Assembly (NCBI GenBank): GCA_940671915.1
Contig: CALNVZ010000649.1
Span: 2,818,436-2,882,435 of the forward strand
DNA: 64,000 nt
Reading direction: 5' to 3'
DNA from: Paracentrotus lividus
Lineage: Eukaryota; Echinodermata; Echinoidea; Camarodonta; Echinidae
This document shows, in pieces, positions 40,001 through 53,700 of the stretch. Both the position numbers and the translations under genes were made by a program. Under the pieces are notes generated by a model, which was not told the DNA's origin, ran no database searches, and saw nothing but the letters and a program-made list of their open reading frames with translations. Numbering within the stretch: the stretch's first letter is position 1; every line of letters begins with the position of its first letter.

Positions 40001-43000
40001 TCAATATAGCATTATTTTATAGAAATATCAATTATGAAAAGAAAACACAAGTCCAAAACATAACATACATTGTAGAGCATCAGAAAGAGCTAAAAGGAAA
40101 ATACTATTTAAATGCGATCTCTCAAATCTAATATAAGCCTTATTATCCAAATATATACCTTACTCCATATCAGACGGATCAATGGCATCACAAAAACACA
40201 AGAGTGAAATACCAGATTGTATAAATCAAGTCACGATCCAGCTCAATCAATAATGTCCCATGAAAGCATCGTCCCCAGTCTCTTTCTCTCCCCCTCCTCT
40301 CCCGATTCTATTGTGCTCTAGATACCAATGCGGGGACCACCACCAATCCCTCCTCCCTCACACACATAAGCAGGAGGACGACTTCTCTACTCCTGTGTGT
40401 ATACAACTGAATGCATCCGGGATAAGATGGATTTTGGAACAGCTGAATGATCATTAGAGCATGTAGAACACAGCTGTCCATCTTTCCACGCTGTCCGCAG
40501 CTAATGGGACATCATTGAAAGGTGGTGCATTATCAGACCGAGTTTTGATCCCATGCATGGTCATAAAAACCAAAACCATTTGAAACCACCCCTGCTACAT
40601 GTAAGGTAGTGCTAGTGGGACATTGCAAGCTGGTGCATTATCAGACAGAATTTTGAGATCGGTCACTATTTCTGATCCCATGCATGGCACTATGAGTAAA
40701 CCAAAACCATTTGAAACCACCCCTCCACAACCATGCTATATGACCAGCATAATCAGACAGAATTTTGAGATCTGCCACTCTTTCTTGTCCCATGAAAGGC
40801 CAAAGGTCGTAAAAAAATTGAATCAAGAGAAATGGACTGAACTCAACCAGTGAAGCAAGGAAATCACATTTCAGCTACCCCCCCCCCCCCCCCCCCCCCC
40901 CACAATTTAGCTTTGGCTTATTTCAAACTTGAGTCTGATGGAGACCACCTACATGAACATTGAAGATGCCTTATTCATAGAAAAGAAAAAAGGGTCAAGT
41001 TTCTCTATCGGCCTTTGGGTCAATCTACATTTGTACGTACTTTTTCTCAGACTTTCTTTTTATTGAAGGTCAAGATCAGCATGATTCAAGGCAGGATGTC
41101 ACGCACTTGATACAAACGAACATTTTCACATCTTGCCCACACAATTCACACTGACAAAATATGAAAACACATGATCAGTGCTCTTGTTTAAAGTAGACAA
41201 CTGGAGAGTCAAAACTGCTTTTAATTGCAACAAAATTCATACCACTGCAACGAAAAATCTTTACTGATTCAGAATATCTAAACCCCTTGTCAATATCTGT
41301 TTTAGATCGGGAGTTATCACCTTTCAAAGAAGGGCCCCCATTTTTAGGCTTCAGCGGTACCCCGCAAGGGCGTCGAGATTATGACGTCACACCTTGGGCA
41401 CCCGTACCGTGTCCACTGTATGCACGTATATATCCTGCACTGTGCTATATCGCGTACATTGCACATTCTGATTCTTGAAAACTTTCTTTCTGTTCTCATC
41501 TCATGCTTCTCCCCAGGCCCTGACTAACTGGTCAAAGGTGATATCTCTTGCCGACTGTTCCTCTACCATTTTTCTATATATTTAAGTTAATCCGTTTCAA
41601 TAATGTATTATTTTTCATTATATTAACATATAATTAGAATAGGCCTATCTTCAGCACGAGAGTGAGTGGGGGAAAAAAAGATAATAAAACAAAGTGACAT
41701 TGTTTTCATTGTGGACTGTTCAAATCACACTTTTAGTTTTGTTGTCATATATGACAAATTATTGTAACCAATAATCCTTTATATCTATATTTAGGTTATC
41801 ATAATCTTGAAATTGTTCATTTGGTTTTGTAAGTCTTTATATTATTGTGCTGTGCAGATCCCGAGATAATTTCATTCGTTAGCTATAACAATAATTTGTC
41901 CAAACATTTGGATGGAAAAGCTCCTTAGTTCTTCAGTTACAGTATGTGAACTTTTTTTCATGGTTTTAGATATTGTTCAGAATGAAAAAACATTATTTTG
42001 TAGCTTGCCTTCTTGCAATGAATTTGACAGATTTTGCATTTGTGATAAAAGCAGCAGTCTTACGAGAGAGACAACTGTATATTCATCCGCTCCTGCCGAC
42101 TGATATACACTACCCCATCCCGTTGCGTGTGTAAGAATTAAGCCAAACTAAATTAGTAGACTGTAAATATTGCAAACAATTCAATGCTTACATATTGATT
42201 CTTAAATATTATATATTGATTTTATTTTAAGGAAGTTTCTGGTCTTTTAGCCATTGAATTTCGATAAATAAGGAATTTTGGAGGAAATGTGACATGACCA
42301 CCTTGTCAAATTAATGATGGTAGTGTTAATCCGTGTAAGTTAGTTGGGAGTCATGACGGTGGCATGATTATATTTTCTCTAAAACCTTATTTGGAGGGAT
42401 TCATATTAAAAAAAAAAAATGATATTTAAAATCAATATAGTTCAACACAGAATTAGTCTTCTTAAGAATGAAGTCGCTATAAATTTACATGGAATTTAAG
42501 CATTATATCTCCCAATGTCAATGGGCAAATTAAACGATTCACCAAAACCAACGCGCCGCATCGTTCCCGCCCTCGGTGAGAGATGAGCAAGGCAATTCGT
42601 GCTTTATCATGATTGCAAACTTTCAAAAATCTATCGCAGCAAGTTCAAATCTACAATATAATCACAATCGTTAACAATATCTCAAAACACGATATTCTAA
42701 GGATATAAACCCTGTATGATTTGTCCAATGGTGTATCAGTTTGTGATAAAAGAAGATCCATATTAATCCGAGACACAGCAGCATATGCAAGCTAGTACAG
42801 TGGAGCAATCTGTTTACGTGTATATACGTATGCATCAAGCTGCACGCGCAAGCTCAGATCGGCTGGCTGTTGTTCGGGCTGTCCATGGTGCGACGTCAAC
42901 AAACTAGGAGCTCCTCGCACGCGCGAGCGGCCATTGGGGGCGATTAAACAAAAACGCTAAAAACCATTACAGCTATTTCTGAGAGATTCAAGTCCTTTTC

Positions 43001-46000
43001 AGCATGTCAATCGTTATAAACGAAGGAAAATCTATTCAGTAACATGTAATTTGCCATTATTAGCAAATATTGTGTATTTTCTCCGTGTGTCTACTTTAAC
43101 TATTGCACTGTTCTTTCTTTATTTCTTTACCAGCAACAGTGCCTACATGTACATGTTCCTCACAAGAATATTAATATAATGCTAACAGTTATTTGAAGGT
43201 AGTCTTGTCAGTGGCATGAATGATTGGTCAAACGGACTGTTGGGGAAGGAGGTGGGAGGGGAGGGGTGGTGGGGAAAGAGGGGAGCATGGGATCTTTCAT
43301 TAGTGCTGTGACAGAATTTTCAATAATAATATCATTCACATAGACAGGAAAAAAGAGAAGAAAAAAAAACAGGCCTAACATGGCACAACTAACATGTATG
43401 TTGTACAATGTTCATTGTTCATTACATGTACATGAACAAAATGGGGTTTTCTATTGATACATTGTATGTTTGCTTTAATACACTTGAAATTTATCAGAAA
43501 GTCTTGAGTGAGGCTACAAAATGCAGCGACCAGTAACCATGAGCTTGAGACTGCTCAAAGTCCAACTGCTTGAATAAAATTATTCACAAATGTTCATAAT
43601 TACATTAACATATAATGTAGTTCAAGTGTAAGACAATAAAACTACTTTCACTTCTCTATAATGAAAACCATATTTATCATCTTCTGAGGCTGAAGTTTCA
43701 ATCTTTCATTAAAAAAAAAACCATCTTCCTTGTTGATGCAATCATACAATACTAGCAGCCAAGCCCCGTGGCAGCAATCCACGGGGCTAGCAATAGGGGG
43801 CCGACCTCGTATTCGATCAATCTCCTGTTGATTCAGCATTGACAAAATGAACATTTATGGCCACGACGGCCCGCCATAGACATTCTTCTTTCATTTCAGT
43901 CTCATTCCGCAAACAGTGGCGGATCGCATTTCATGAGATGGGGGGGGGGGGGGGAAGGGGCTGGTGGGGTTCCGTTCGTGTTAAAAAAATTTGGTCTTTG
44001 GCCATCAGAGAGGTCAGCATAATATCCGCCATTGGGTACGCATGTTAATAAGAATAAATTCGTATAATATGCTTGTCGTATGAAATCCTGATGATCTTGT
44101 TCATTTGTCTCAATCTTGCTCCCTCCATCTTTTCTCAATGCTTTCCCTGATCCTATTTTTCTTTCCAAACATCGCTCTACTTTCCGCCCATTCATTCATT
44201 CGTTTTCCTTTACTATAGAGCGCCGTAATTACTCTCTCTCTCTCTCTCTTGTTCTACACGCCTTTCTTTTCTTTCCCATAACTGATTTAGTCACGCGTAT
44301 AAAATCTTGATTTCTCCCTCACGGCCAATCCGTTTTATACCCATGGGCAATTCCACGGTAACTGACGTTACACACAATCAGAATTTTCTACATTCTTTGT
44401 GTTGTAGTTACATAAATAAGAATACCTGGATCTTCAAATTAATATACCTTAATAAGTTAGTGTAAAGCAAGGCATTGTATAAAAAAATTCCACCCAAACA
44501 TCATTTCCATTGAAACGCCAAGCAAAAACGTGTCGGTAACTGACGTTACATAAAACGGACATGCAAAATCAGGGTGTTTGATCATATCTCAATATCTCAT
44601 GTCCACGATGTGTTATAATGATAAGTCTTTAATATATGACATCATTCCTAGGTCTGTATGAACAGATTTGCAAAATAAGAAGAGATTTTCATAATTTTTG
44701 TTTATGTTGGGGGAAACTTTTGTGAAGACATGTCGGTAACTGACGTTACGTAACTGACGTTACCCTTACATCTTCCATAGACTTTACACATGTAAAATCC
44801 CAATTTTGAATCGGATCCGAATATTTTGTTTTCCTGGCTTTTGAGAATTATGTGTTTGATATGATATCATACCTATGTTCTAGGCAACAGATGGGCCAAA
44901 TAAGAAGTAATGTAATCATTTTCCTATTATTTAGCTAAAACTTTACTGTGAACATGACAGTTGTACACATACATTTCCTATAGGATTTGTACACAATATT
45001 TTGAAAATGTAATTTCTTACTACTATTCCATCACTTAAATATTGGAATATGTTAGTATTAAGATATCAGAAACTCTAAAATAGTTTTTTGAATGATTAAT
45101 ACACGTACATGTAGGATGTCCCACACATGTATTTTTGTGTAGTGCATGTGAATCTTGGCAGAATTGGGTTCACCTTATCATTTGTTGATTCTAAATCCTC
45201 ACAGCACACAACAATTCTTAGGCGAATTGTTATCAACCTTTTGAAAATCACTTTTAAACAGTTTCTTCCTCGATTCAAACTTAATGTATGAACAGTAATT
45301 TCCATTTAACTCATTTTGTACAAAGTTATGATCAGTAGTAATAAAATGCTGAATTTCAAAGCTGGGTATTGAAATTTGTTGAAAATTGCTGTTAGTCTTT
45401 GGCATCAAAATGAAAGAGTGTCAAAGTAAAGTCTTTGTTCTGTGCTTTGTTCTATCAAAAATTGCGTACATCTCAGCAGCTGCACAGACATACATGTAGG
45501 AGCTTTGATCATACTTTTTTTTTTCTTTTTTCTTCTTCATTTATGTATTATAAAAATACAGAGAGAAGTTTTTGAATACAACCAAAAATTGTATTTACAT
45601 TTATCATAACATTTAAACTTGTTGGCTCATATTCCAAATACAGAATATATAGCAATGGATCCTGATCACATCAATTAATAATTACTGAAAATCTAAAGTA
45701 GATTTGGAGGGGCTTAGGCCTACATGAACATGTACATGACATGGCTTTTCCCCGACTCTTAAATCATTAAAAGAAGAAGTTACCATTGACACATACAGTC
45801 TTTTTATCGCTAGATGATTAGTTTAATCAATGGTAATTACTTCAGATAGCATCAGGTGTCCAAATTGTAATTTTTTTTTAAAGAAACGATAAATTGCATT
45901 ATGGTACTGCGTTACAGCTCAGGTCATGGTACTGACTTACGACAAATCAAGCTATAGCAAATTTGCTTGAATTGTATGTTGAATATCCATAAGCTTGCTA

Positions 46001-49000
46001 TTGATAATAATGAGGTGGATCCATACATTAGAAATCTTAATTGGCATAGTTCGATAACTTTCTTCGTTGTGGAAAAAATAACAAGTTCATGTTTTCGTAA
46101 CTGACGTTACATCCGCAAATGAGGGTATTTAAATTCAAGTTTTTTACTCAAAGTCAATTGAACAAATTTTTTGAAATAGAGTTTGATAAAGTGTCTTTTC
46201 ACAAACTTTATCATGTGAAGATTATCTGATACAGAAAAGTTTTAGTTGGGAAAATGAAATGAGTTTTTTGTAAATATACCTTTTCTATACCAAAAATCTA
46301 TTGTAAACTTGGCATTCGTTTAGAAGGTGAAAATGGCCGGCCATCGGTAAAAATGTTATTGATTCTTAAACTTTAACTCATATATTTTTTGAAAATCACA
46401 ATTATTAAACCAAATATCATTTTGAATTTCTTGCACCCTTGTCCGGATTTCTGTGGAATTGCCCCCATACTCAATAATGATTTTTTTTTTTTTTTTTTTT
46501 TAAATCATGCATGGCAAAGAAAGAGGTTACGAAAAGAGGATGATAGAAGTTTTCAATATTAAAAAAAACAAAACTCTCAATACCAGATGTAATGATCTTT
46601 TCGAGATCAAATGAAGGTCAATTATCATTAATTTTTTCATTTGGAATTCGAATGTGACCTTTGTGAATTTGTAAGACTGACGCTTTATCGATTAGCTACA
46701 ACATAAAAAGATACCAAAATCAATCAAGACCGTATATATACTTTAATCAGATAATCCCCATCAACCACGAAATCCCCGGGGAAGATAATTCTCTCCTCCC
46801 CTTACGAAAATCTGCAGTAAGTTTTCTAAAGAAATTTCTAATGTCAGATATAATGATCCTTTCGAGATCAAATGAAGGTCTATTTTCAATAAATTTTCAT
46901 TTTGAATTCGAATAGGAACTTTTTTAATTAAAAAATACATATTCATGATTCCTTTTTTTTTTTTTTTTTTTTTATCATGCATGGCAAAGAAGAGGTTACC
47001 GAAAAGAGGGATGAATAGAAGTTTTTCTATATTTTAAAAAAAAATAAAAAACTCTGAATACCAGATGTAATGATCTTTTCGAGATCAAATGAAGGTCAAT
47101 TATCATTAAATTTTCATTTTAAATTCGAATGTGACCTTTTTGAATTTGTAAGACTGACGCTTTATCGATTAGCCTAAACATAAAAGATACCTAATCAATC
47201 AAGACCGTTATAATACTTTAATCAGATAATCCCCATCAACCACGAAATCCCCGGGGAAGATAAATTCCCTCCTCCCGTTACGAAAATCTGCAGTAAGTTT
47301 TCTAAAGAAATTCTAATGTCAGATATATAATGATCCTTTCGAGATCAAATGAAGGTCTATTTTCAATAAATTTTCATTTAGAATTCGAATATGAACTTTT
47401 TGAATTTAAAAAATACACGCTTTTATAATTAGCTATAACATAAAAAGAATACCTACTCATGACCTTTAATACTTTATTAGATAATCCCCCACTACAAAAG
47501 CCCTGTGGAAGATAATCCCTTCCTCTCGACGACGGTCTAGTCATTATCTCTAGTGCAAATAACTCTCTTGAGACTGGTCAGTTGATCGACAGATAGCTCC
47601 GTCCTCTGGATTGGAGTTTTGAAAATGAATTTAAAATTGTTCTTTTCTTCCAAAATACTGGTATGAAACGTGTCGCATTTGCAAATGGTCTTTGCAGGGC
47701 TTTCTAAGGGAACTTTTAACGTGGAATTCAATTATGCCCATCTCGGTTCATGAATTCAATCACTGATCATTCTGGATATTTGCATGAAAATCAAATCGGC
47801 AGGCAATAATCTCCCTAATCGGATTAACTCCAGAGTCCGGAGACCATCTAATGAGCTTAAAGACTAACCGTTCAGACGTTTTTCTATTCGTATTCGTGGT
47901 GACAACGGGTTGGCACACATTCTTGCCTAGAAAGAGTGTCAGACGGAGTTGTGAAATACCGGTACAGTCTTGAAAGGAGACAGGGACACTTCCGACGGAC
48001 ACTCATTTTTTCGTGCGTCGCGTTAAAGCACGCAAGTCAAATGGGGATTTCGTCGTCAAGGGAATCGTCGCCCAGCGTCCAAGGCGAACTCGTTAAAGAA
48101 AATGAAGCCCGCGAGCCGCTTACTTGGACCCGGCCTCCGTCGACCCCATAATCGACGGAGACGGTCGCTCTCCGTGGAAAATGCAGACCCTGCCCAAGTG
48201 ATCTACGGGGAGCGCGGATGGCAGCACGGGCGGATTCCTTACAGTAATAATATAGTGATGATATAGTCCTGCAAGTTTAATGAGCAAAATCACTTGAAAG
48301 TAATGTATGACATATGATGGCAGGCTTCAAAGAAACATTTCATGCCACAGAAGGGGATTGTTCAAGTGGCAGAAGATGACAATACTAGAGCAACACCCGA
48401 GGACATACAATGTATATCGTGACTCAGATGAAATGATGGCAACTTCATAGAACATTTCACACAACAGGAAAAGAGGATTGCTCAAGTGGCAGAAGATGAT
48501 GGAACTAGAGCAACCAGCACAAAGCTCTATTTCCTGCTATCTTCTAGATCAAGTTTCCTATGCACTGATCTAATCAATCACTACACATTGGAAATAATTG
48601 GAAGTGATTTGTGTACATGTAGAACTCTGATCACTTTCACAAAGTCTTCAACTTTTATAAACTTACACAGGACTAAAAGGTCCTGTTCAAAATTTGGAAC
48701 ATACTGGTACCTGCCCTAATGTACATGTACATGTACAGAGACTACAGAAGACATATTCTTTCTATCTCTTAGACTTTCGGGCCAACATCCCTTCTTTTTT
48801 GTCATGCATACATATAACAATTACAATCATGTACTGTACAATGTACGTATACAACATTAAAACTCCTTGATGTGCCACATGATCTCTAGCATTTTATTTT
48901 TATCCTCCTCCTCCTTCCATAATTTATCTGTTTAAACACATGGCCATACAGAACAGTCACACACCTCTTTCTCAGAAAACAACGAGAAATGAACTCATCA

Positions 49001-50683
49001 AATCTTACAATACATTTCAACAAGTTCACACCCCCTAATGGCCATGTCCTGTTTCCATTAGTTTGATTTTGTATTACTGGAAAATACTTAAATTGTGAGT
49101 GGATGTGAAACTTTGTAGTTTTGTTGGTAAGAGAAATTATCAACAAACCCTTATTTTAAATAAATTATAAAGAGTAAATGACAAATATCAACACAATAAT
49201 TGTTAATGACAATGAATGCAACTCTTATAGATTTGCTAACCATAACAAGTTTACAATATGTTTAATAACAAAACATTGACTTACTCACCATAAACGCAGC
49301 ACTACCAGATCCAAATAATGTCACAGCTGTTTTACCATTTAAGCCCCAAAAAACCCTGACAATCGCAAAAAAGTTTTAAAACATCCGGTAATATGGATAC
49401 ATATACACAGGTACACAGTGTCATCATGTGAAGTCCTCAACTTCCACGTCATTAGACTACTTATACCAGTAACATTTATCTGTCAGAGGGTTAACTGATC
49501 ATGACCTCAGTGGCTACTGGATATCCACTCACTTCAATGCGTAAACCAATCCGGGTTCAAAACCTTCAGCCTAATTGCCTGTGTCAAGAAGTTTGGACGC
49601 ACTCAAATGACCTGTCAGCAGTATACATTGTACATGTCCGAGTACATGTACAATGCGAGGTTCAAGAAACCTGCATATACCTGCAAATACATGTACATGT
49701 ATTTGGTCAAATGGTTATCATCTCAAAGTTACTGTGTTAATATCATGAAGTGTAATTTTATTGACTCTTGATATAATTCACAGAAAATGTAAAGCATACA
49801 TGTACATGTATCTGGGGCCCTTGTCTAGTAAAAAATGTGTATTAGGTAAAGGTACATAGTAAAAAAAATTACAGTTCTATACTTTTATAATAATTTATTG
49901 AATGTTCCAATCCAAAATGTATGCTTATATTGTAGTATTCAAGTACATGTACAAACTGTATCTATTGAGGTTTGTATTTTATTGATTATAACTTTACAAA
50001 TTTATTCTTTCTTATCTTTATCGGACTCTCCTGAAACATTCCCAGATCAGTTTTTGTCATTTTTCTGTATTTTAAAGCTGACCTGAGACTTAATTGAACC
50101 TCCCTTTAAACTTTACACATTAAATCCATATTACAACAAAACCCACGCAGAATGTTTTTTTATGGATGTACATGTAGTTTTCTCATTTATATCATCACTA
50201 ATGCTGAGTGCTGACCTACTATCTACTGACTCCATCGGGTTGAATGAATTTCCTCTGTGGTCAAGCCGGCTTGGCAACGGTCAGAATTGCATTTCCTCAT
50301 AGATAATCTACACATTTATCAATCTCCCATTTTCAAAATCTAATATCCACACTCGAAATGAACATTGGGTATCACTCAAATGCCAACTCGGTCCAAAGGG
50401 AAATGTCATGTTGTGGTTGCAATAATGCAAAAAGTGGGAAAGGTTAATTATAAATAAAAACCTAATTTCTAATAATGCAAAAAGTGGGAAAGGTTAATTA
50501 TAAATAAAAACCTAATTTCTCACAACAGAAATTTTCCTTCAATATCTTGCTTTTCTCAACAGAAAGTGTGCAGACCTAAACAATGTAGGCATATTGTGAT
50601 TAGCATCACAACTAAATCTAAATGTTACCAGTATTGTACAACACCAGAAAGTCCAACAAGGATGATATGGAGGATTCCCCCTC

Positions 50684-50726
<43 letters not shown>

Positions 50727-53700
50727 CAACTACTATTCGGATTTTGCCCCCCCCCCTTCTATGACATCCTGTGTCTGTGGAGGGTGCATGATAACTATTA
50801 TCAAATGAATATGTACACAACATTTGAGTTCACACAAAATCGTTAACCCCAGTCCAATTTTTGAGGCAGTCAGGAAGATCACTTTCATGATCCACACGAT
50901 TCTACTAACTTTCAACTTCCTTCAGAAAACATTTATCCTTTTGTTTTCAAATTACAATTTAATTTTATACTTTGGGGAATTCCACCAATATATTAAGCAA
51001 CAACCTGAATTTGGAAGTGTAATGCGTTTCTGTAATATCTCTTTAGTATATATATGTATTGCAGCAGTTGTAAGCATTTCAACTATTTTGTATATTGTGA
51101 TGGTCATTTGAATTAAATGTATCTTCAATTATCATTAAAAATATGTAACATCATTCCCTTTAATTTTTCACACATAAAGGAAAAATGCAAAATATAGAAG
51201 GGGTGTAAGCTTTATAAAACACAACAAAGTGAGTCTCAAAAACCATCTGTATAATTTTATACAAAAAATGCTTAAAGGGAAACAGTAACTTTCAAAAACA
51301 AGAGCAATTAGATCAAGATGAATTAAATTATATTGCTCTAATAGTAAAAACAAACTACTGAAAATTTCAGATCAAATGGAAGTCATTTACTACCACAAAA
51401 CAGTGTAACAGCCAAACGCGAGTGAATTTTCAACCCCTTTGCAGCAAACCCTCCAGCCCGCTAGGGTCGGGGGGAACACGACAGGAAGTGGGGTGTCTTG
51501 AAAAGCACATGGCAATTTGTTTTCCACCACGAGATGGTTTACTAAATTTGAGTATGAAATCATTGATATCTCGAAAGTAAAGCAAGCAATTAACTTGTAA
51601 TTTTGAAGAGATACCAGACTGACCTATAAGTTTATAATTATGTTGACAAAATGAGCTAAATCAAGAAATTGTGATTTGAATATCATTCAATGTTACTGCA
51701 TCCCTTTAAATTAAAGCTCATGTATAGTTTTGGGAGAACATATTTTTTGTTTTACTTCCATAGCAGAATAATATGAATTAATACCTCAAATAACCTCTGT
51801 GTTCAAAATTATTTGTTATAAAATCCACTCTAAGACCTGAATTTAGCAACAAAACTGTGTAAATCGATTTGTTTCTGGGCCGTGCCTAAACAGGATCACA
51901 CTGGGGAGAGTGCAATGTGCAGTGGTTTGTGTGCAAAGTATATATGCTATTGATACACAGACTGATACACACAGAATGCCCACACGCCATACCAGTCAGC
52001 AGTGGTGTGGCATGCCCAGAGTTCTGGGGTGAGAGTGAAGGAAGTATGGCCTCATTTTGATGAATATCTCCCCATGTTTATGCTAACTATAACATATCAT
52101 GAAAAGACATGCATGGCACATGGTTACATTACTTGCCCATGTATTGATATGTTATTGGGACAATATTAGAACAAGTTGAGTAAGTTTTTGAAAAATGCAA
52201 TTTTCTCTACAACAACTATACTTGGGCTTTAATTAGTTGAAGCATCAAGATTTTCAGCATCATAATCAGTTGAAATATTAGCCTAAACAATTAACAAATT
52301 CATCAGTTCATCTGTCATTAATGTCAGGTGATCTAACTTTTAGTCACTTGGCCAAACAAATCCTTCTTGTTTGTCAATAGACAAGAGGCGTTAAATCCTT
52401 GTGTAAAACACTGCTGTACTCAGCGTTAATCCTTATCCATTCAATGGTAGTTTGTTTACATGCCACACACAATAAGTCCCTTTCATTATTACGGTAAACC
52501 CATGTGTAAAACACTATACTACTACAAGCAAATTAGTATCAGCAGCGGTGACATGACGTTTGCTCACAACTGCTCTGGGCTTTATTTCATCTATTAAAAG
52601 TACACTGTATACAATGTAGGAAGGGTCTGCAGAGCCAGAAGGCTTCAGCCCCCCCCCCCCCCCCCCCCCCCCACTTTTCTTTTTGCAAATTTGCACAAAA
52701 AATTACCATAAATTTGTGATTTTTAGTCTGTTCAGCCCCTCCCCCACTTTTCGCTCAGCCCCTCAACTTGGCCTCTGATAGGGTTAGGATTGCAATAGCA
52801 ACTAGGGTTCTACATTGTATATTAGGTTTAGGGTTAGGTTTAGGGTAGGGTATGGTGGTTTATAGTCCAGTGTTAAAAAGTTAATAATTTGATTAATTTA
52901 AGGAATTTATATTGGAGCAATTGTCACCGGAGCACGTCACACAACACTACATGTAGGAATGATCTGAATAATGCTCATTACTCTTTATTCACACATATAT
53001 GTAAAAAGAGCAAGAATACTACACTTCAGTTTCTACTTAATAATTTCACTAATATTAAAACTCTTTGTGTATTCATAACCAGTTAGTGCTATATAAAAAA
53101 TGACAGATTTTGAACAAAAATAGGCCTACTTAAATGCACATGCGTAGTGTGCACTCAAGAGAAATTACAACAATACCTTTATATCTTGAACCGGTCAAAC
53201 GGATTCATGCTGACCAGTAACTTCAAACAAAACAGACGTGAAAATATTCCAATAAGTCACACCAAAAAGAAACGTTCCAAGATACAGGTGCAGTAAATCA
53301 AATATTATTCCAGATAAAATGATCCACTGCTCTTAAAAACAGCCTCTAACTAATCCAGAATGGGCCTAGTCTTTGCCCCAAACACCAACAAGTCCAAAAA
53401 TAGCTCACGCAAGGTTACAAGCTAAAACACTGAACCACTATGCCTAGTGCTCAGTGTGCCTAAGTAGTACTACTACCACAACAACATCAAAGAGTATCTG
53501 GCATGCTGACACGCATAATAAGTTACAGAGAGTTCAGGAAATGAACCAGCTCTCTCTCAAATTCCCAACAGGAAGCGAAAGAGTTGATTCACCCAAAAAG
53601 ACGCTTCAGCGTATGCATGGCCCTGGATGGAACTGCTGTCTGCCACTGGGTACGGGTGATAATTACATACGTGTATTGGACTATGGGTACACACAGTTCG

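Noticed and set aside
49289-49330. Possible exon on the minus strand with a perfect GTGAGT donor
   Set aside because: The acceptor has no pyrimidine tract, two of three frames stop, and exon 1 to exon 2 already join correctly without it.
50539-50846. Lys/Phe-rich ORFs on both strands
   Set aside because: Produced by the poly-A tract; no other support.
52815-52855. Interstitial telomere repeat
   Set aside because: TTAGGG-like words are irregular (GGTTTAGGGTTAGGTTTAGGG) and total under 45 bp.
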